Shown here one piece after another: positions 8,495 through 16,098 of a stretch of 64,000 nt of DNA. Every line of letters starts with the position of its first letter. Within the stretch, counting starts at the first letter, position 1. The translations under genes and the position numbers were made by a program. This DNA is from Acidobacteriota bacterium (GTDB lineage: Bacteria; Acidobacteriota; Terriglobia; Acidiferrales; UBA7541): the NCBI GenBank assembly GCA_003165465.1, contig PLUM01000083.1, forward strand, positions 20,065 through 84,064, given 5' to 3'. The notes beneath the pieces were generated by a model that searched no databases, was not told where the DNA came from, and was given only the letters and a program-made list of their open reading frames with translations.

Positions 8495-9252
8495 GCTTCG
8501 CTCCCTTCCCCGCCGTCGCGAACCGCCGCCATCACCAGCACTTCCCTGGGATTGCCGCCCGCGCCCGAGTCGTGCGTGATTTTTCCGCCCTCGAGCCGGA
8601 TCGCGCGCGTGACCGCGCCCTGCGTTTCGTTCCGCCCGTGCGTGCTCATCAGAATCGTGCAGCCCGTATCGCGCAGCCGCTGGATGGCCGCGCCCAACCA
8701 GTGCTGGCCTTCCGGGTCGAGGCCCGTGCCCGCTTCATCCAGAAGAAGCAATCCGGGCGAGGCCAGCAAGGCGCGTGCAATCGACAGGCGCTGGCGCATG
8801 CCGCGCGAAAATGTCCGCACGAGATCTCCAGCGCGGCCTGCAAGGCCGACGGGCTGTAGCGCCTGCCGCGATTTCTCGGCGGGATTCTCCAAGCCAAACA
8901 GCTTTGCAAAAAAAATAAGATTTTCCTCGGCCGTCAGTTCTTCGTACAGCAGCGTGTGATGCCCGACCATCCCCACGCGGACCTTCACGTTCTCCGCCGG
9001 GATGGGCGATTCGCCCGCGTAGAATGCGATTTTTCCGCGCGATGGGTGCGTCAGTTGCGCGGCAATCTTCAGCAGCGTCGTTTTTCCCGAGCCATTGTGA
9101 CCCACGAGCGCGACGCATTCGCCCGCATCGATCGTCAGCGAAACGCCGCGCAGCGCGAGACGCATCCCGTAACGCTTTTCGACTTCGCTGAATTGGATTC
9201 TCAGTCCGTTAGGTGGACCGCCGTTGGTGGACGATGCAAGCGGTGTGGACAC
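8491..9252 (-). CDS. ccmA: Cytochrome c biogenesis ABC ATPase CcmA
   Basis: Single ABC ATPase domain. It has a Walker A (GHNGSGKTT), the degenerate signature FSRGMRQRLSIARAL that is usual for CcmA rather than LSGGQ, and a Walker B with glutamate (LLLLDEAGTGLD). I chose the GTG at 9252 (about 253 residues), because a start further upstream at 9318 would run into the end of the preceding gene (stop at 9263) and add a non-conserved N-terminus. The gene precedes ccmB with a 4-bp overlap. It acts in the cytoplasm on the CcmB permease. Confidence 0.92.
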   Translation of the reverse strand: MSTPLASSTNGGPPNGLRIQFSEVEKRYGMRLALRGVSLTIDAGECVALVGHNGSGKTTLLKIAAQLTHPSRGKIAFYAGESPIPAENVKVRVGMVGHHTLLYEELTAEENLIFFAKLFGLENPAEKSRQALQPVGLAGRAGDLVRTFSRGMRQRLSIARALLASPGLLLLDEAGTGLDPEGQHWLGAAIQRLRDTGCTILMSTHGRNETQGAVTRAIRLEGGKITHDSGAGGNPREVLVMAAVRDGGEGSEA

Positions 9253-9262
9253 GCGCGGCGGC

Positions 9263-10588
9263 TCAGCCCTGGACCAGATCGCGCAGCAACTGCTCCGCGC
9301 GCCCGCGTTCCAGCGCATACTCCTCGTCGGTAATCGTGCCGGCCTGGCGCCGCAATTCGAGGCGTAGCAGCGTATCTTTCAGCGAGTCCAGATTCGAGTT
9401 CACTTCTTGCGTGACCTTCTCGACTTGGCGAGAATCGGGACGAGAATCGGACGGAGCCGCCGCCTTGGCCTGCGCCGCGCGCTGTGCCTTGCGGCTCTTG
9501 GGAGCGGGCAACTGCGCGGGCGCGCCGGCAATTTCCGGAACCGGCTGGCGCAAGAGCAATCCCACGCCCACGGCAAAGATCGCCGCGAGTCCGCCGAGCA
9601 GAATCCATTTCTGGTCGTCGAGGCGCGCCGGGGCCGTCTCGATCGTCGATTCCGGCCCGGCATCGTGGCCATTCGCCTGATCGGGAGCGCCCGACGCCGA
9701 AGCTTCCGCCGGAGGCGGCGCCGTGCCGGACACCGTCACGTCAAATCCCATGCCAACTTTGACCGATTCCTTGGAGAAGACGTTGAACCCCTGCTCCGTG
9801 CCCGCCGCGTTGAAACCCACGCTGGCTACCTGCATCGTCGGAGGAGCCACGAGCAGCACACGCTGCGAATCGTACGTGGAGGATTCACGAAACTGGGCCT
9901 GATTGCCCGTGTACGGAAGGATGTAGGAGATGCGCACGCCATTTTGGCCGGGCTGGAACGCGTAGGATATCGCGTAGCGGCCCTTGCCCTTGTCGATCGT
10001 GCCCTGGCGCACGGGCATTCCCGAAGGACCAAACGTGGAAACCTGGTCAAGATCGGCTCCCTTGGGAATCGTGAACTCAAAATTTCCGTCCTGCTTGAAA
10101 TACGCCGAGGGAGGATTCGAGTTGTTCTGCACGGAAAACTCTTCGCCCACCATCAGCTTGTCGGCATTGGGCTGGAACACGAGAAGGCGCAGCGGAATCT
10201 GTATGGCCGAGGGATTCGTGGTCGGCTCGTAAACGGTGACATCGACGGTCGCGGTGCCCGGCGTGAGCGGCTGGTGGAAGAAGACGCCGCGATAGACCGC
10301 GCGAATCAGCATCGGCCCCTGTCCGATACCCGGGTTGTCCAAATGATAGCGTCCTTCGGCGTCGGTCTTGGTGCTGGCCACCACGGACATGCCGCCCTGA
10401 AGCTGGATAAGCAGCACATCCACGCCCGCAGCGGCCTTATTGCTATTGGTGCCGTTGTGGACGACGCCCGAAACCGTTCCCGCCTGGGCGGCAACAGACA
10501 CGAGCAACAATAAAGCGGCAAGGCTAAAGAGCCGCGAGCATATTGCTGTAGCCCGCCTCTTCAGAGGCGGGGACTTCCGCCAGGTCAT
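9263..10588 (-). CDS. Exported protein with carboxypeptidase-regulatory-like domain and C-terminal anchor
   Basis: About 441 residues. A signal peptide (LFSLAALLLLVSVAAQA) is followed by an Ig-like carboxypeptidase-regulatory fold starting TVSGVVHNGT, and a second beta-rich region. An Ala/Pro linker, one membrane helix (WILLGGLAAIFAVGVGLLL) and a cytoplasmic coiled tail follow. The tail ends in RRQAGTITDEEYALERGRAE, which resembles a SHOCT-type module. It is embedded in the ccm operon between the CcmI-like gene and ccmA, not a usual Ccm component, so a role in the cytochrome assembly membrane complex is only inferred. The ATG at 10588 is preferred over a TTG at 10627. A family D palindrome lies inside the first codons and encodes part of the basic n-region. 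Confidence 0.7.
   Translation of the reverse strand: MTWRKSPPLKRRATAICSRLFSLAALLLLVSVAAQAGTVSGVVHNGTNSNKAAAGVDVLLIQLQGGMSVVASTKTDAEGRYHLDNPGIGQGPMLIRAVYRGVFFHQPLTPGTATVDVTVYEPTTNPSAIQIPLRLLVFQPNADKLMVGEEFSVQNNSNPPSAYFKQDGNFEFTIPKGADLDQVSTFGPSGMPVRQGTIDKGKGRYAISYAFQPGQNGVRISYILPYTGNQAQFRESSTYDSQRVLLVAPPTMQVASVGFNAAGTEQGFNVFSKESVKVGMGFDVTVSGTAPPPAEASASGAPDQANGHDAGPESTIETAPARLDDQKWILLGGLAAIFAVGVGLLLRQPVPEIAGAPAQLPAPKSRKAQRAAQAKAAAPSDSRPDSRQVEKVTQEVNSNLDSLKDTLLRLELRRQAGTITDEEYALERGRAEQLLRDLVQG
10548..10572. repeat. Family D palindrome inside a coding start
   Basis: GTAGCCCGCCTCTTCAGAGGCGGGG, the inverse of the copy at 6976-7000. It overlaps codons about 6-14 of the regulatory-domain protein, so the repeat is translated. 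Confidence 0.65.
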
Positions 10589-10666
10589 GCAACACGTTTC
10601 CGCGTTCCGCGTCTTTATGATGAGCAAAATAGATCCCCGAAAATTGATTCATATATTAAAAAAGTT

Positions 10667-11017
10667 TTACTGCCGCGCGGCGGACGGATCGCGCCGCGGA
10701 ATCGGCGCCTGATTCCCCGTCACGCGCTCAATTTCCAGGAGCACTTGCGCCGCTTCGACTTCCAGCGAATCCCTCATCTGCACATAATCCTGCTCGGCGT
10801 ACTTCCCCGCACGGTTCTCAAATTTCAGGTCGCGCAAATTGTCGTAGATCGAGTCGCGGCGCTCGAGCAACTGATCGAGCTGCGAGCGATGCGGCGCGGA
10901 ATCGCCCGGATCGGGATCAATCCAAAAAACAAAAATGACGGCCGCGAGTGTGAGCGCGACACAGGCCGAAAGCATTACGGCATCGGGAAAAATCATCGCA
11001 GCCAGGGCTATCGTCAT
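10667..11017 (-). CDS. CcmI-like cytochrome c biogenesis protein (N-terminal module only)
   Basis: 116 residues. One N-terminal membrane helix (about 8-33) is followed by a charged helical hairpin containing LLERRDSIYDNLRDLKFE and KYAEQDYVQMRDSLE. This pattern matches the short membrane-anchored N-terminal part of CcmI/CycH, or the equivalent C-terminal extension of CcmH in other phyla. The TPR domain of full CcmI is absent. Position right after ccmH supports a role in presenting apocytochrome to the heme lyase. The assignment is by pattern and context; the sequence alone is weak. Confidence 0.65.
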   Translation of the reverse strand: MTIALAAMIFPDAVMLSACVALTLAAVIFVFWIDPDPGDSAPHRSQLDQLLERRDSIYDNLRDLKFENRAGKYAEQDYVQMRDSLEVEAAQVLLEIERVTGNQAPIPRRDPSAARQ

Positions 11018-11036
11018 GATTCTTTAATCCTCATCT

Positions 11037-11555
11037 TCATTCCTCGGTCTCGCGGTCCACTTGCCGCTTGGCGCGCTCCAGTTGGATGTCGCGCAGTTCG
11101 GAATCCGCCGTGGGCGGAACGGGCGGCGCGCCGGAAACCGTCGCCAGCCGCGCCACATCGCGCTGCCGCCACAGCCGGATCAGCGTCACCACAATGCCCA
11201 GCCCAATCGCAAACGCCACTCCGGGAATATACCAGGCGATGCTATTGAAACCCTTCGCCGGCGGCTCGCTCATTACTTTTTCGCCGTACTTCTGCACAAA
11301 ATCCTGAACGATCAAGTCATCGGCCTCGCCCTTGGCGATGTCCGCATCCAGTTCCTTGAGCATGTGGCCCGACGACGGGCAGTTGATGTGATTGCACTGC
11401 GTGAGAATCTGGCCGCAACCGCACATGCACATCAGCTTCGTGCCCAGGGTCTTGGCGCGGTCGGTTTTCTGCGCGTCCACGTGCAAGGGGAGCAACGACA
11501 GGGCGATGCCCACGCACGCGGCGCACGCCAGCGCAAGTCTCGGTCGATTCGTCAT
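11037..11555 (-). CDS. ccmH: Apocytochrome thiol-handling protein CcmH
   Basis: About 172 residues from the ATG at 11555, which overlaps the ccmF stop as ATGA; this explains the lack of a strong ribosome site. A signal anchor is followed by a cysteine-rich segment MCMCGCGQILTQCNHINC (Cys43, 45, 47, 54, 59), a helical bundle, a C-terminal membrane helix (GVAFAIGLGIVVTLIRLW) and a charged tail. Proteobacterial CcmH has a single LRCxxC pair; the extended cysteine pattern here is the version common in acidobacteria-like genomes. Role: keeps apocytochrome CxxCH thiols reduced for heme attachment by CcmF. Confidence 0.88.
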   Translation of the reverse strand: MTNRPRLALACAACVGIALSLLPLHVDAQKTDRAKTLGTKLMCMCGCGQILTQCNHINCPSSGHMLKELDADIAKGEADDLIVQDFVQKYGEKVMSEPPAKGFNSIAWYIPGVAFAIGLGIVVTLIRLWRQRDVARLATVSGAPPVPPTADSELRDIQLERAKRQVDRETEE

Positions 11556-13654
11556 TTTTCGCGATCGCTCCACCGAGAACCCGGTTCACCCGGCAATTGC
11601 GAGCGCGCGGAAAACGACACCTCCGCGGCTTGCGCGCCTCCATGCACGGGCGAGGATTCGCCCGCCGGCGCCGTCGCGAGGACCATGACCGCTTGCCGGT
11701 TCGGCAGAAGAGCGAGAATCGTTCCGAAGACAACCACCGCGCCGCCTAGCCAAATCCATTTCACCAACGGATTCAGATACGCGTGAATCACGGGGAGATT
11801 GGTGTCCGGATTCGTGCCCGCATAGACCACGTAAAGGTCTTCGCGAAGCGTCGAGGCAATCGCCACCATGGTGCCGGATTCCTGATTCGACGGATAAAAT
11901 CGTCGCGTAGGATAGAGCATCATCACCGAGCGGCCGTTTTTTTCCACGTCAATCGTGGCGCGTTCGGCGCTGTAGTTGCGTTCCTGCGTGGAGTCGTAAT
12001 TCTGAAGGTGAAGATTGTACGGCCCAAGGTTCATCACCGAGCCGGCGGACATGTCCATCTGCTTATCCTGATTGAACGCCGTGCCGGAGATTCCGATGAA
12101 GACGAGCACCATTCCGAAGTGGACGACGTATCCGCCGTAACGCCGCGTATTTCGCATGGTGAGCTGCGAGACGGACGAAAACAGATTGGAGCCAGTGCGC
12201 GCGGAGATGACGCGCGCACCGCGATAAAACTCCGCGGCAATCGTGAGCGTCACGAACACGGAGAGCAGGAGGCACAAGGTCACGTAAAACTCCCGCAGCC
12301 CCAGCGCTACCCCGACGATCGCAACCACCACGCCGCCAATCAGCGGAAATCCGAAATTCTTGCGCAGGCTTTCCACCGAAGTTTTGCGCCAGGCGAGCAG
12401 CGGACCAACGCCCGTCAAAAACAGGAGAAACATCGCGATGGGAATATTCACGCGGTTAAAAAACGGGGGCCCGACGCTGATCTTCGACCCGCGCACAGCT
12501 TCCGAAAGCACCGGAAAGAGCGTCCCAGCCAGCACCGCCACGCACGCAACCAGCAGAATCAGGTTGTTGAACAGGAAGCTGGACTCGCGCGAAAGCATCG
12601 AGTCCAATTGATTGTCGCTGCGCAGGTAATCGCGATTCTTGATGTAGGCCGCGAGGCATACGATGACGATCGTCAACAGGAATCCCCAGAACCAGTGGCC
12701 AATGCTCGATTCCGCGAAGGCATGAACCGAATTGACCGCGCCGCTGCGCGTCAGCGAAGTGCCCAGAATGCACAGCATGAACGTCAGAAACACCAGCCAG
12801 ACATTCCACACACGCATCATTCCGCGCTTTTCCTGCATGATCACCGAATGCAGGAACGCCGTTCCCGTAAGCCACGGCATCAGAGACGCGTTCTCGACCG
12901 GATCCCAGCCCCAGTAGCCACCCCATCCGAGCACGGCATAGGCCCAGTGCGCGCCCAGCAAAATTCCAGCCGACTGGAAAGCCCAGGCAATCATCGTCCA
13001 GCGGCGCGTCAGGTGGATCCACTTCTCCCCGGGATACCGACCCAGGAGCGCAGCCAGCGCAAACGCAAACGGGATCGTGAAGCCCGTGTAGCCCGAATAC
13101 AGCGTCGGCGGATGGATGGCCATCTCCGGATACTGGAGGAGCGGGTTGAGGCCGCTGCCATCGGCGCGCGTCGCGAGATGCAGAATTCCTCCGGCGCCGG
13201 GGCCCGCAAACACATGATAGGGACTGGCGACAAAATTATTCAGCGTAAGGAAGAAAATTTGGACGCCGGCCAGGACGACTCCGACGTAGGGCATCAGCTC
13301 CGGATGCTTCCCGCGATACGCAAACAGCGCCGAAAACACGTAGATCGAAAGCAGGAAGCTCCAGAAAAGCAGCGAGCCTTCCTGGCCCGACCATAGCGCG
13401 GAAAATTTGTAATACGGAGCGAGAGAGCGGTTACTGTGCGCCGCGACATACGTGAGCGAAAAATTGTCGGTGAAAAACAGGTAGACGAGAGTGGCGGTCC
13501 CAATCCAGATGAGAACGCATACCGCGAATCCCGCGTTCCGCGCCGATTTGATCAGCAGCGGACGCCGTGTGATGATCGCGGCTATGCCACCGAAAATCGC
13601 GTAGACCGCGAAGGCAAACGCCAACAATAACGCGTAGGAACCGAACAGATCCAC
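11552..13654 (-). CDS. ccmF: Heme lyase subunit CcmF
   Basis: 700 residues with about 15 membrane helices. The WWD-type heme motif is visible as WGGYWGWDPVENASLMPWL (about residues 245-263), and the family segment YPEMAIHPPTLYSGY lies upstream. The C-terminal periplasmic domain (GTAFNQDKQMDMSAGS onward) and the final helix are present, so the protein is complete. CcmF takes heme from holo-CcmE and ligates it to CxxCH motifs. It starts 142 bp after ccmE, with a family B palindrome between, and is translationally coupled to ccmH. The last ~25 residues are Ala/Ser-rich and not conserved. Confidence 0.95.
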   Translation of the reverse strand: MDLFGSYALLLAFAFAVYAIFGGIAAIITRRPLLIKSARNAGFAVCVLIWIGTATLVYLFFTDNFSLTYVAAHSNRSLAPYYKFSALWSGQEGSLLFWSFLLSIYVFSALFAYRGKHPELMPYVGVVLAGVQIFFLTLNNFVASPYHVFAGPGAGGILHLATRADGSGLNPLLQYPEMAIHPPTLYSGYTGFTIPFAFALAALLGRYPGEKWIHLTRRWTMIAWAFQSAGILLGAHWAYAVLGWGGYWGWDPVENASLMPWLTGTAFLHSVIMQEKRGMMRVWNVWLVFLTFMLCILGTSLTRSGAVNSVHAFAESSIGHWFWGFLLTIVIVCLAAYIKNRDYLRSDNQLDSMLSRESSFLFNNLILLVACVAVLAGTLFPVLSEAVRGSKISVGPPFFNRVNIPIAMFLLFLTGVGPLLAWRKTSVESLRKNFGFPLIGGVVVAIVGVALGLREFYVTLCLLLSVFVTLTIAAEFYRGARVISARTGSNLFSSVSQLTMRNTRRYGGYVVHFGMVLVFIGISGTAFNQDKQMDMSAGSVMNLGPYNLHLQNYDSTQERNYSAERATIDVEKNGRSVMMLYPTRRFYPSNQESGTMVAIASTLREDLYVVYAGTNPDTNLPVIHAYLNPLVKWIWLGGAVVVFGTILALLPNRQAVMVLATAPAGESSPVHGGAQAAEVSFSARSQLPGEPGSRWSDREK

Positions 13655-13687
13655 GTCAGGCCCTCACTTCCGTATTTCCATCTCGGA

Positions 13688-13716
13688 GTAGGGGCACGGC
13701 ATTGCCGTGCCCCTAC
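13688..13716. repeat. Family B palindrome (29 bp)
   Basis: GTAGGGGCACGGCATTGCCGTGCCCCTAC, a near-perfect hairpin; identical arms recur at 34997 and 61961. It lies between ccmE and ccmF. Confidence 0.85.
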
Positions 13717-13796
13717 AGCCAACCCTTGAATCGTCGTTCCACGTAAATCCATGCGCCGAATTAAAAACGCCGCATTTCGCTTGTGAGAAAGGCAAC

Positions 13797-14240
13797 TTAG
13801 CTCTTGCCGTTTGGAACCGAATCGATGGGTATATTGGCCGGATGCTGGGCGCCCGGCGCGGCTTCGTATTTGGACGCGCACTTGGCTTGAACGGTCTCGG
13901 CCACAAAGCGTCCATCAGGCTGCACCTTGCCTTCGACCAGGCATTGCGCGCCATCCTTAAACGTGTCGGGCAGCGGATCCGTGCCCACGTAGCTGACCGG
14001 CAGGGCTTTTCCCTGCTCGACGAGCACGAAATCCACGCGGCCCGAATAGTGCTGGATCGATCCATTCTTCACATCGCCACCCACGCGCAGGCGCTCATGC
14101 AGCGCCGTGCCACTCAGCGTGGGAATTTCCGAGATCGTGTGGTAGTACGTTTTGCTTTGCTGCGCGCCAACATACGCAAGGCAGGAAAGAGTGATGAGGA
14201 TGATCGCGACCCCGATGCCAAATTTCGCTTTGGTTTTCAC
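13797..14240 (-). CDS. ccmE: Periplasmic heme chaperone CcmE, CxxxY type
   Basis: 147 residues. An N-terminal membrane anchor (about 8-26) is followed by the OB-fold domain (YYHTISEIP ... RVGGDVKNGSI ... ALPVSYVGTDPLPDTFKDG). The heme-attaching residue of classical CcmE is the His of HxxxY; here the equivalent position reads CASKY (Cys121-Tyr125), i.e. CxxxY. Cysteine-type CcmE proteins are known from archaea and some sulfate reducers. This is the first gene of the ccm cluster. The C-terminal tail (APGAQHPANIPIDS) is short and probably flexible. Confidence 0.9.
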   Translation of the reverse strand: MKTKAKFGIGVAIILITLSCLAYVGAQQSKTYYHTISEIPTLSGTALHERLRVGGDVKNGSIQHYSGRVDFVLVEQGKALPVSYVGTDPLPDTFKDGAQCLVEGKVQPDGRFVAETVQAKCASKYEAAPGAQHPANIPIDSVPNGKS

Positions 14241-14370
14241 CTGACGCCTCCTGCTCTCAAATTGCGCTACATCTGTATAGGAGGAATTCTATCACACCCC
14301 GGGAAAAGATTTTCGAGAGGTGACGCGGGTTAACCAGGTTGCGGAAAAAGTCGGGTCGGAGCCTGTTTTC

Positions 14371-14467
14371 GTAGCACAGGCACTCTGCCTGTGCGGTTTT
14401 TCTCAATGAATGGCGTTACGGATGCGCAAAGGTTAAGAAAATCGCACAGACAGAGTGCCTGTGCTAC
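14371..14467. repeat. Family A-like palindrome with altered core
   Basis: Arms GTAGCACAGGCACTCTGCCTG and CAGAGTGCCTGTGCTAC around a ~55-bp loop. The outer arm matches family A but the core reads CACTCTG in place of CTTCAG. It touches the last codons of the ferredoxin-like gene. Confidence 0.75.
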
Positions 14468-14817
14468 TTTCCCAGCCTATTCTGGAGGCAATACTTCAGT
14501 TCGGCGCTGAGCTCGGTAATTTCCATGCCCGCGCTCACCTGAAATTTGCAACTCAGAAGTTCATGCGGACGGTCTTCGTCCGAGAGCTTTCCGACCACGC
14601 GGCAGTATTGGCAATCCTGATTCCAGCAGAATCGGCCGTACGGAATGGTTTCCGGGCTGAGGTATTGAAAGGCGCGAAGGATCGTGTTCTTCTCCGGCAC
14701 CTCGAACGATTTCCCCAGAATCTTGATGGTAACGAGCCGCTCGTACGGGCGAAAAATCTGAGTCGTCCCGTTCGTTGCGGCCACTTCTGTCACTTCCGAT
14801 CCAGTTTGCTTTGGCAT
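14464..14817 (-). CDS. Plant-type [2Fe-2S] ferredoxin-like protein
   Basis: 117 residues from the ATG at 14817; the frame runs further upstream, but that part is low-complexity and overlaps accA. A beta-rich N-terminus (ERLVTIKILGKSFEVPEKNTI) is followed by the cluster-binding set C-x4-C-x2-C (CWNQDCQYC) and a fourth cysteine about 20 residues later (LLSCKF). That is the signature of plant-type ferredoxins and of NuoG/FdhA N-terminal domains. It is a small soluble electron carrier or a detached redox-enzyme module. It lies 128 bp downstream of accA in the same direction, with no dedicated partner nearby. Confidence 0.7.
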   Translation of the reverse strand: MPKQTGSEVTEVAATNGTTQIFRPYERLVTIKILGKSFEVPEKNTILRAFQYLSPETIPYGRFCWNQDCQYCRVVGKLSDEDRPHELLSCKFQVSAGMEITELSAELKYCLQNRLGK

Positions 14818-14945
14818 GAAGGGCCTGTCTCCGTCTATTAAGACTAGACGAGAAGGCCGGGCGCAACAATAAAGATGGTGCAATGTGGTGCGAAACCAGC
14901 AATGCCCCCTTGGACGCGTGAAAACGGAGGGCGACAGGCGGAAAA

Positions 14946-15902
14946 TCAAGTTCGAGCGGCCTCGAAAAATTGCCCCATGCGGCGGAATTTTTCATAGCGC
15001 TGGTCGAGCAGTTCGTGGACGCTGAGCCGCGAAAGGTCGCGCAACGTATGGTCGAAAACGCGTCCGAGAAATCCGGCGGACGCTTCGGGATCGAGATGCG
15101 CCCCGCCTTCGGGTTCGGGAATAATTTCGTCGATGATTCCGAATCCCAACAAATCCGGCGCGGTAATCTTCAGCGCTTCGGCCGCAACTTCCGCCTTCGT
15201 TGCGTCGCGCCACAGGATCGAGGCGCAACCCTCGGGAGAAATCACCGAGTAGACGGAATTCTCCAGCATGTTGACGCGATCTCCTATGGCAATGGCCAGC
15301 GCGCCGCCCGAGCCGCCCTCTCCCGTGATGGTCACGATAATGGGAACGGGAAGGCGCGCCATCTCGCGAAGATTGCGCGCGATGGCTTCGGCCTGGCCGC
15401 GCTCTTCCGCGTCAATGCCCGGATACGCGCCCGGCGTATCGATGAACGTGAAGATGGGCCGGCCAAATTTCGCGGCGAGTTGCATGACGCGCAGCGCCTT
15501 GCGATACCCCTCGGGCTTGGCCTGGCCGAAATTTTGCGCCACGCGCTGCTTTGTGTCCCTGCCCTTTTGCTGGCCAACGACGACGACGGGGCGGCCGCGG
15601 TAACGCGCAAAACCCGTCACCATCGCGGGGTCGTCGCCATACGCGCGGTCGCCATGCAGCTCGTGGAAATCCTCGAACAGGATGCGCACGTAATCCATCA
15701 TGTAGGGGCGCTGCGGGTGGCGCGCGAGAAGCGTGCGCTGCCAGGCGCCCATGTGCTCGTAAAAGTCGTGGCGCAATTGTCCGACTTCCGTGCGCAGCTG
15801 CTCCAGATCCGTGGAAGGAACGTCCGCCGCCGTCATGCCCTCCAGATCGGCAAGTTCCCTTTCCAGCTTTTCGATTTCGTCTTTGCGAGCGTCTTGGGCC
15901 AT
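14946..15902 (-). CDS. accA: Acetyl-CoA carboxylase carboxyltransferase subunit alpha
   Basis: 318 residues, the normal length. It has an N-terminal coiled region (IEKLERELADLE), then the crotonase-like carboxyltransferase core with HPQRPYMMDYV, GDRAYGDDPAMVTG, GRDTKQRVAQNFGQAKPEGYRKA and GEGGSGGALAIAIGD (oxyanion/CoA-binding glycine run). It forms the carboxyltransferase with AccD, which is not in this window, giving malonyl-CoA for fatty acid synthesis. It is separated from dnaE by a family A repeat, so cotranscription with dnaE is possible but not shown. Confidence 0.97.
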   Translation of the reverse strand: MAQDARKDEIEKLERELADLEGMTAADVPSTDLEQLRTEVGQLRHDFYEHMGAWQRTLLARHPQRPYMMDYVRILFEDFHELHGDRAYGDDPAMVTGFARYRGRPVVVVGQQKGRDTKQRVAQNFGQAKPEGYRKALRVMQLAAKFGRPIFTFIDTPGAYPGIDAEERGQAEAIARNLREMARLPVPIIVTITGEGGSGGALAIAIGDRVNMLENSVYSVISPEGCASILWRDATKAEVAAEALKITAPDLLGFGIIDEIIPEPEGGAHLDPEASAGFLGRVFDHTLRDLSRLSVHELLDQRYEKFRRMGQFFEAART

Positions 15903-15933
15903 ATGTTTTTTCCGGTGATGGATACGCTTTTCA

Positions 15934-16012
15934 GTAGCACAGGCTTCAGCCTGTGTTCTTTTGACTTTGGCTTACCACAAATCAAAACCACACAGGCTGA
16001 AGCCTGTGCTAC
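15934..16012. repeat. Family A palindromic repeat
   Basis: 79-bp copy with perfect GTAGCACAGGCTTCAGCCTGTG arms in the accA-dnaE spacer. Loop orientation is the same as in the copy at 4722. Confidence 0.9.
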
Positions 16013-16098
16013 TGAAACCCTTCGTCGCCAGAACAGCGTTGCATCGCGATAAACCGACTATGGAAAACAATTATTCCATTCCTTGTGAGAAATACGGG

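Noticed and set aside
11783-13396. 537-codon plus-strand frame
   Set aside because: Antisense to ccmF, which is certain; the predicted protein is rich in Arg/His/Gln with no recognisable fold.
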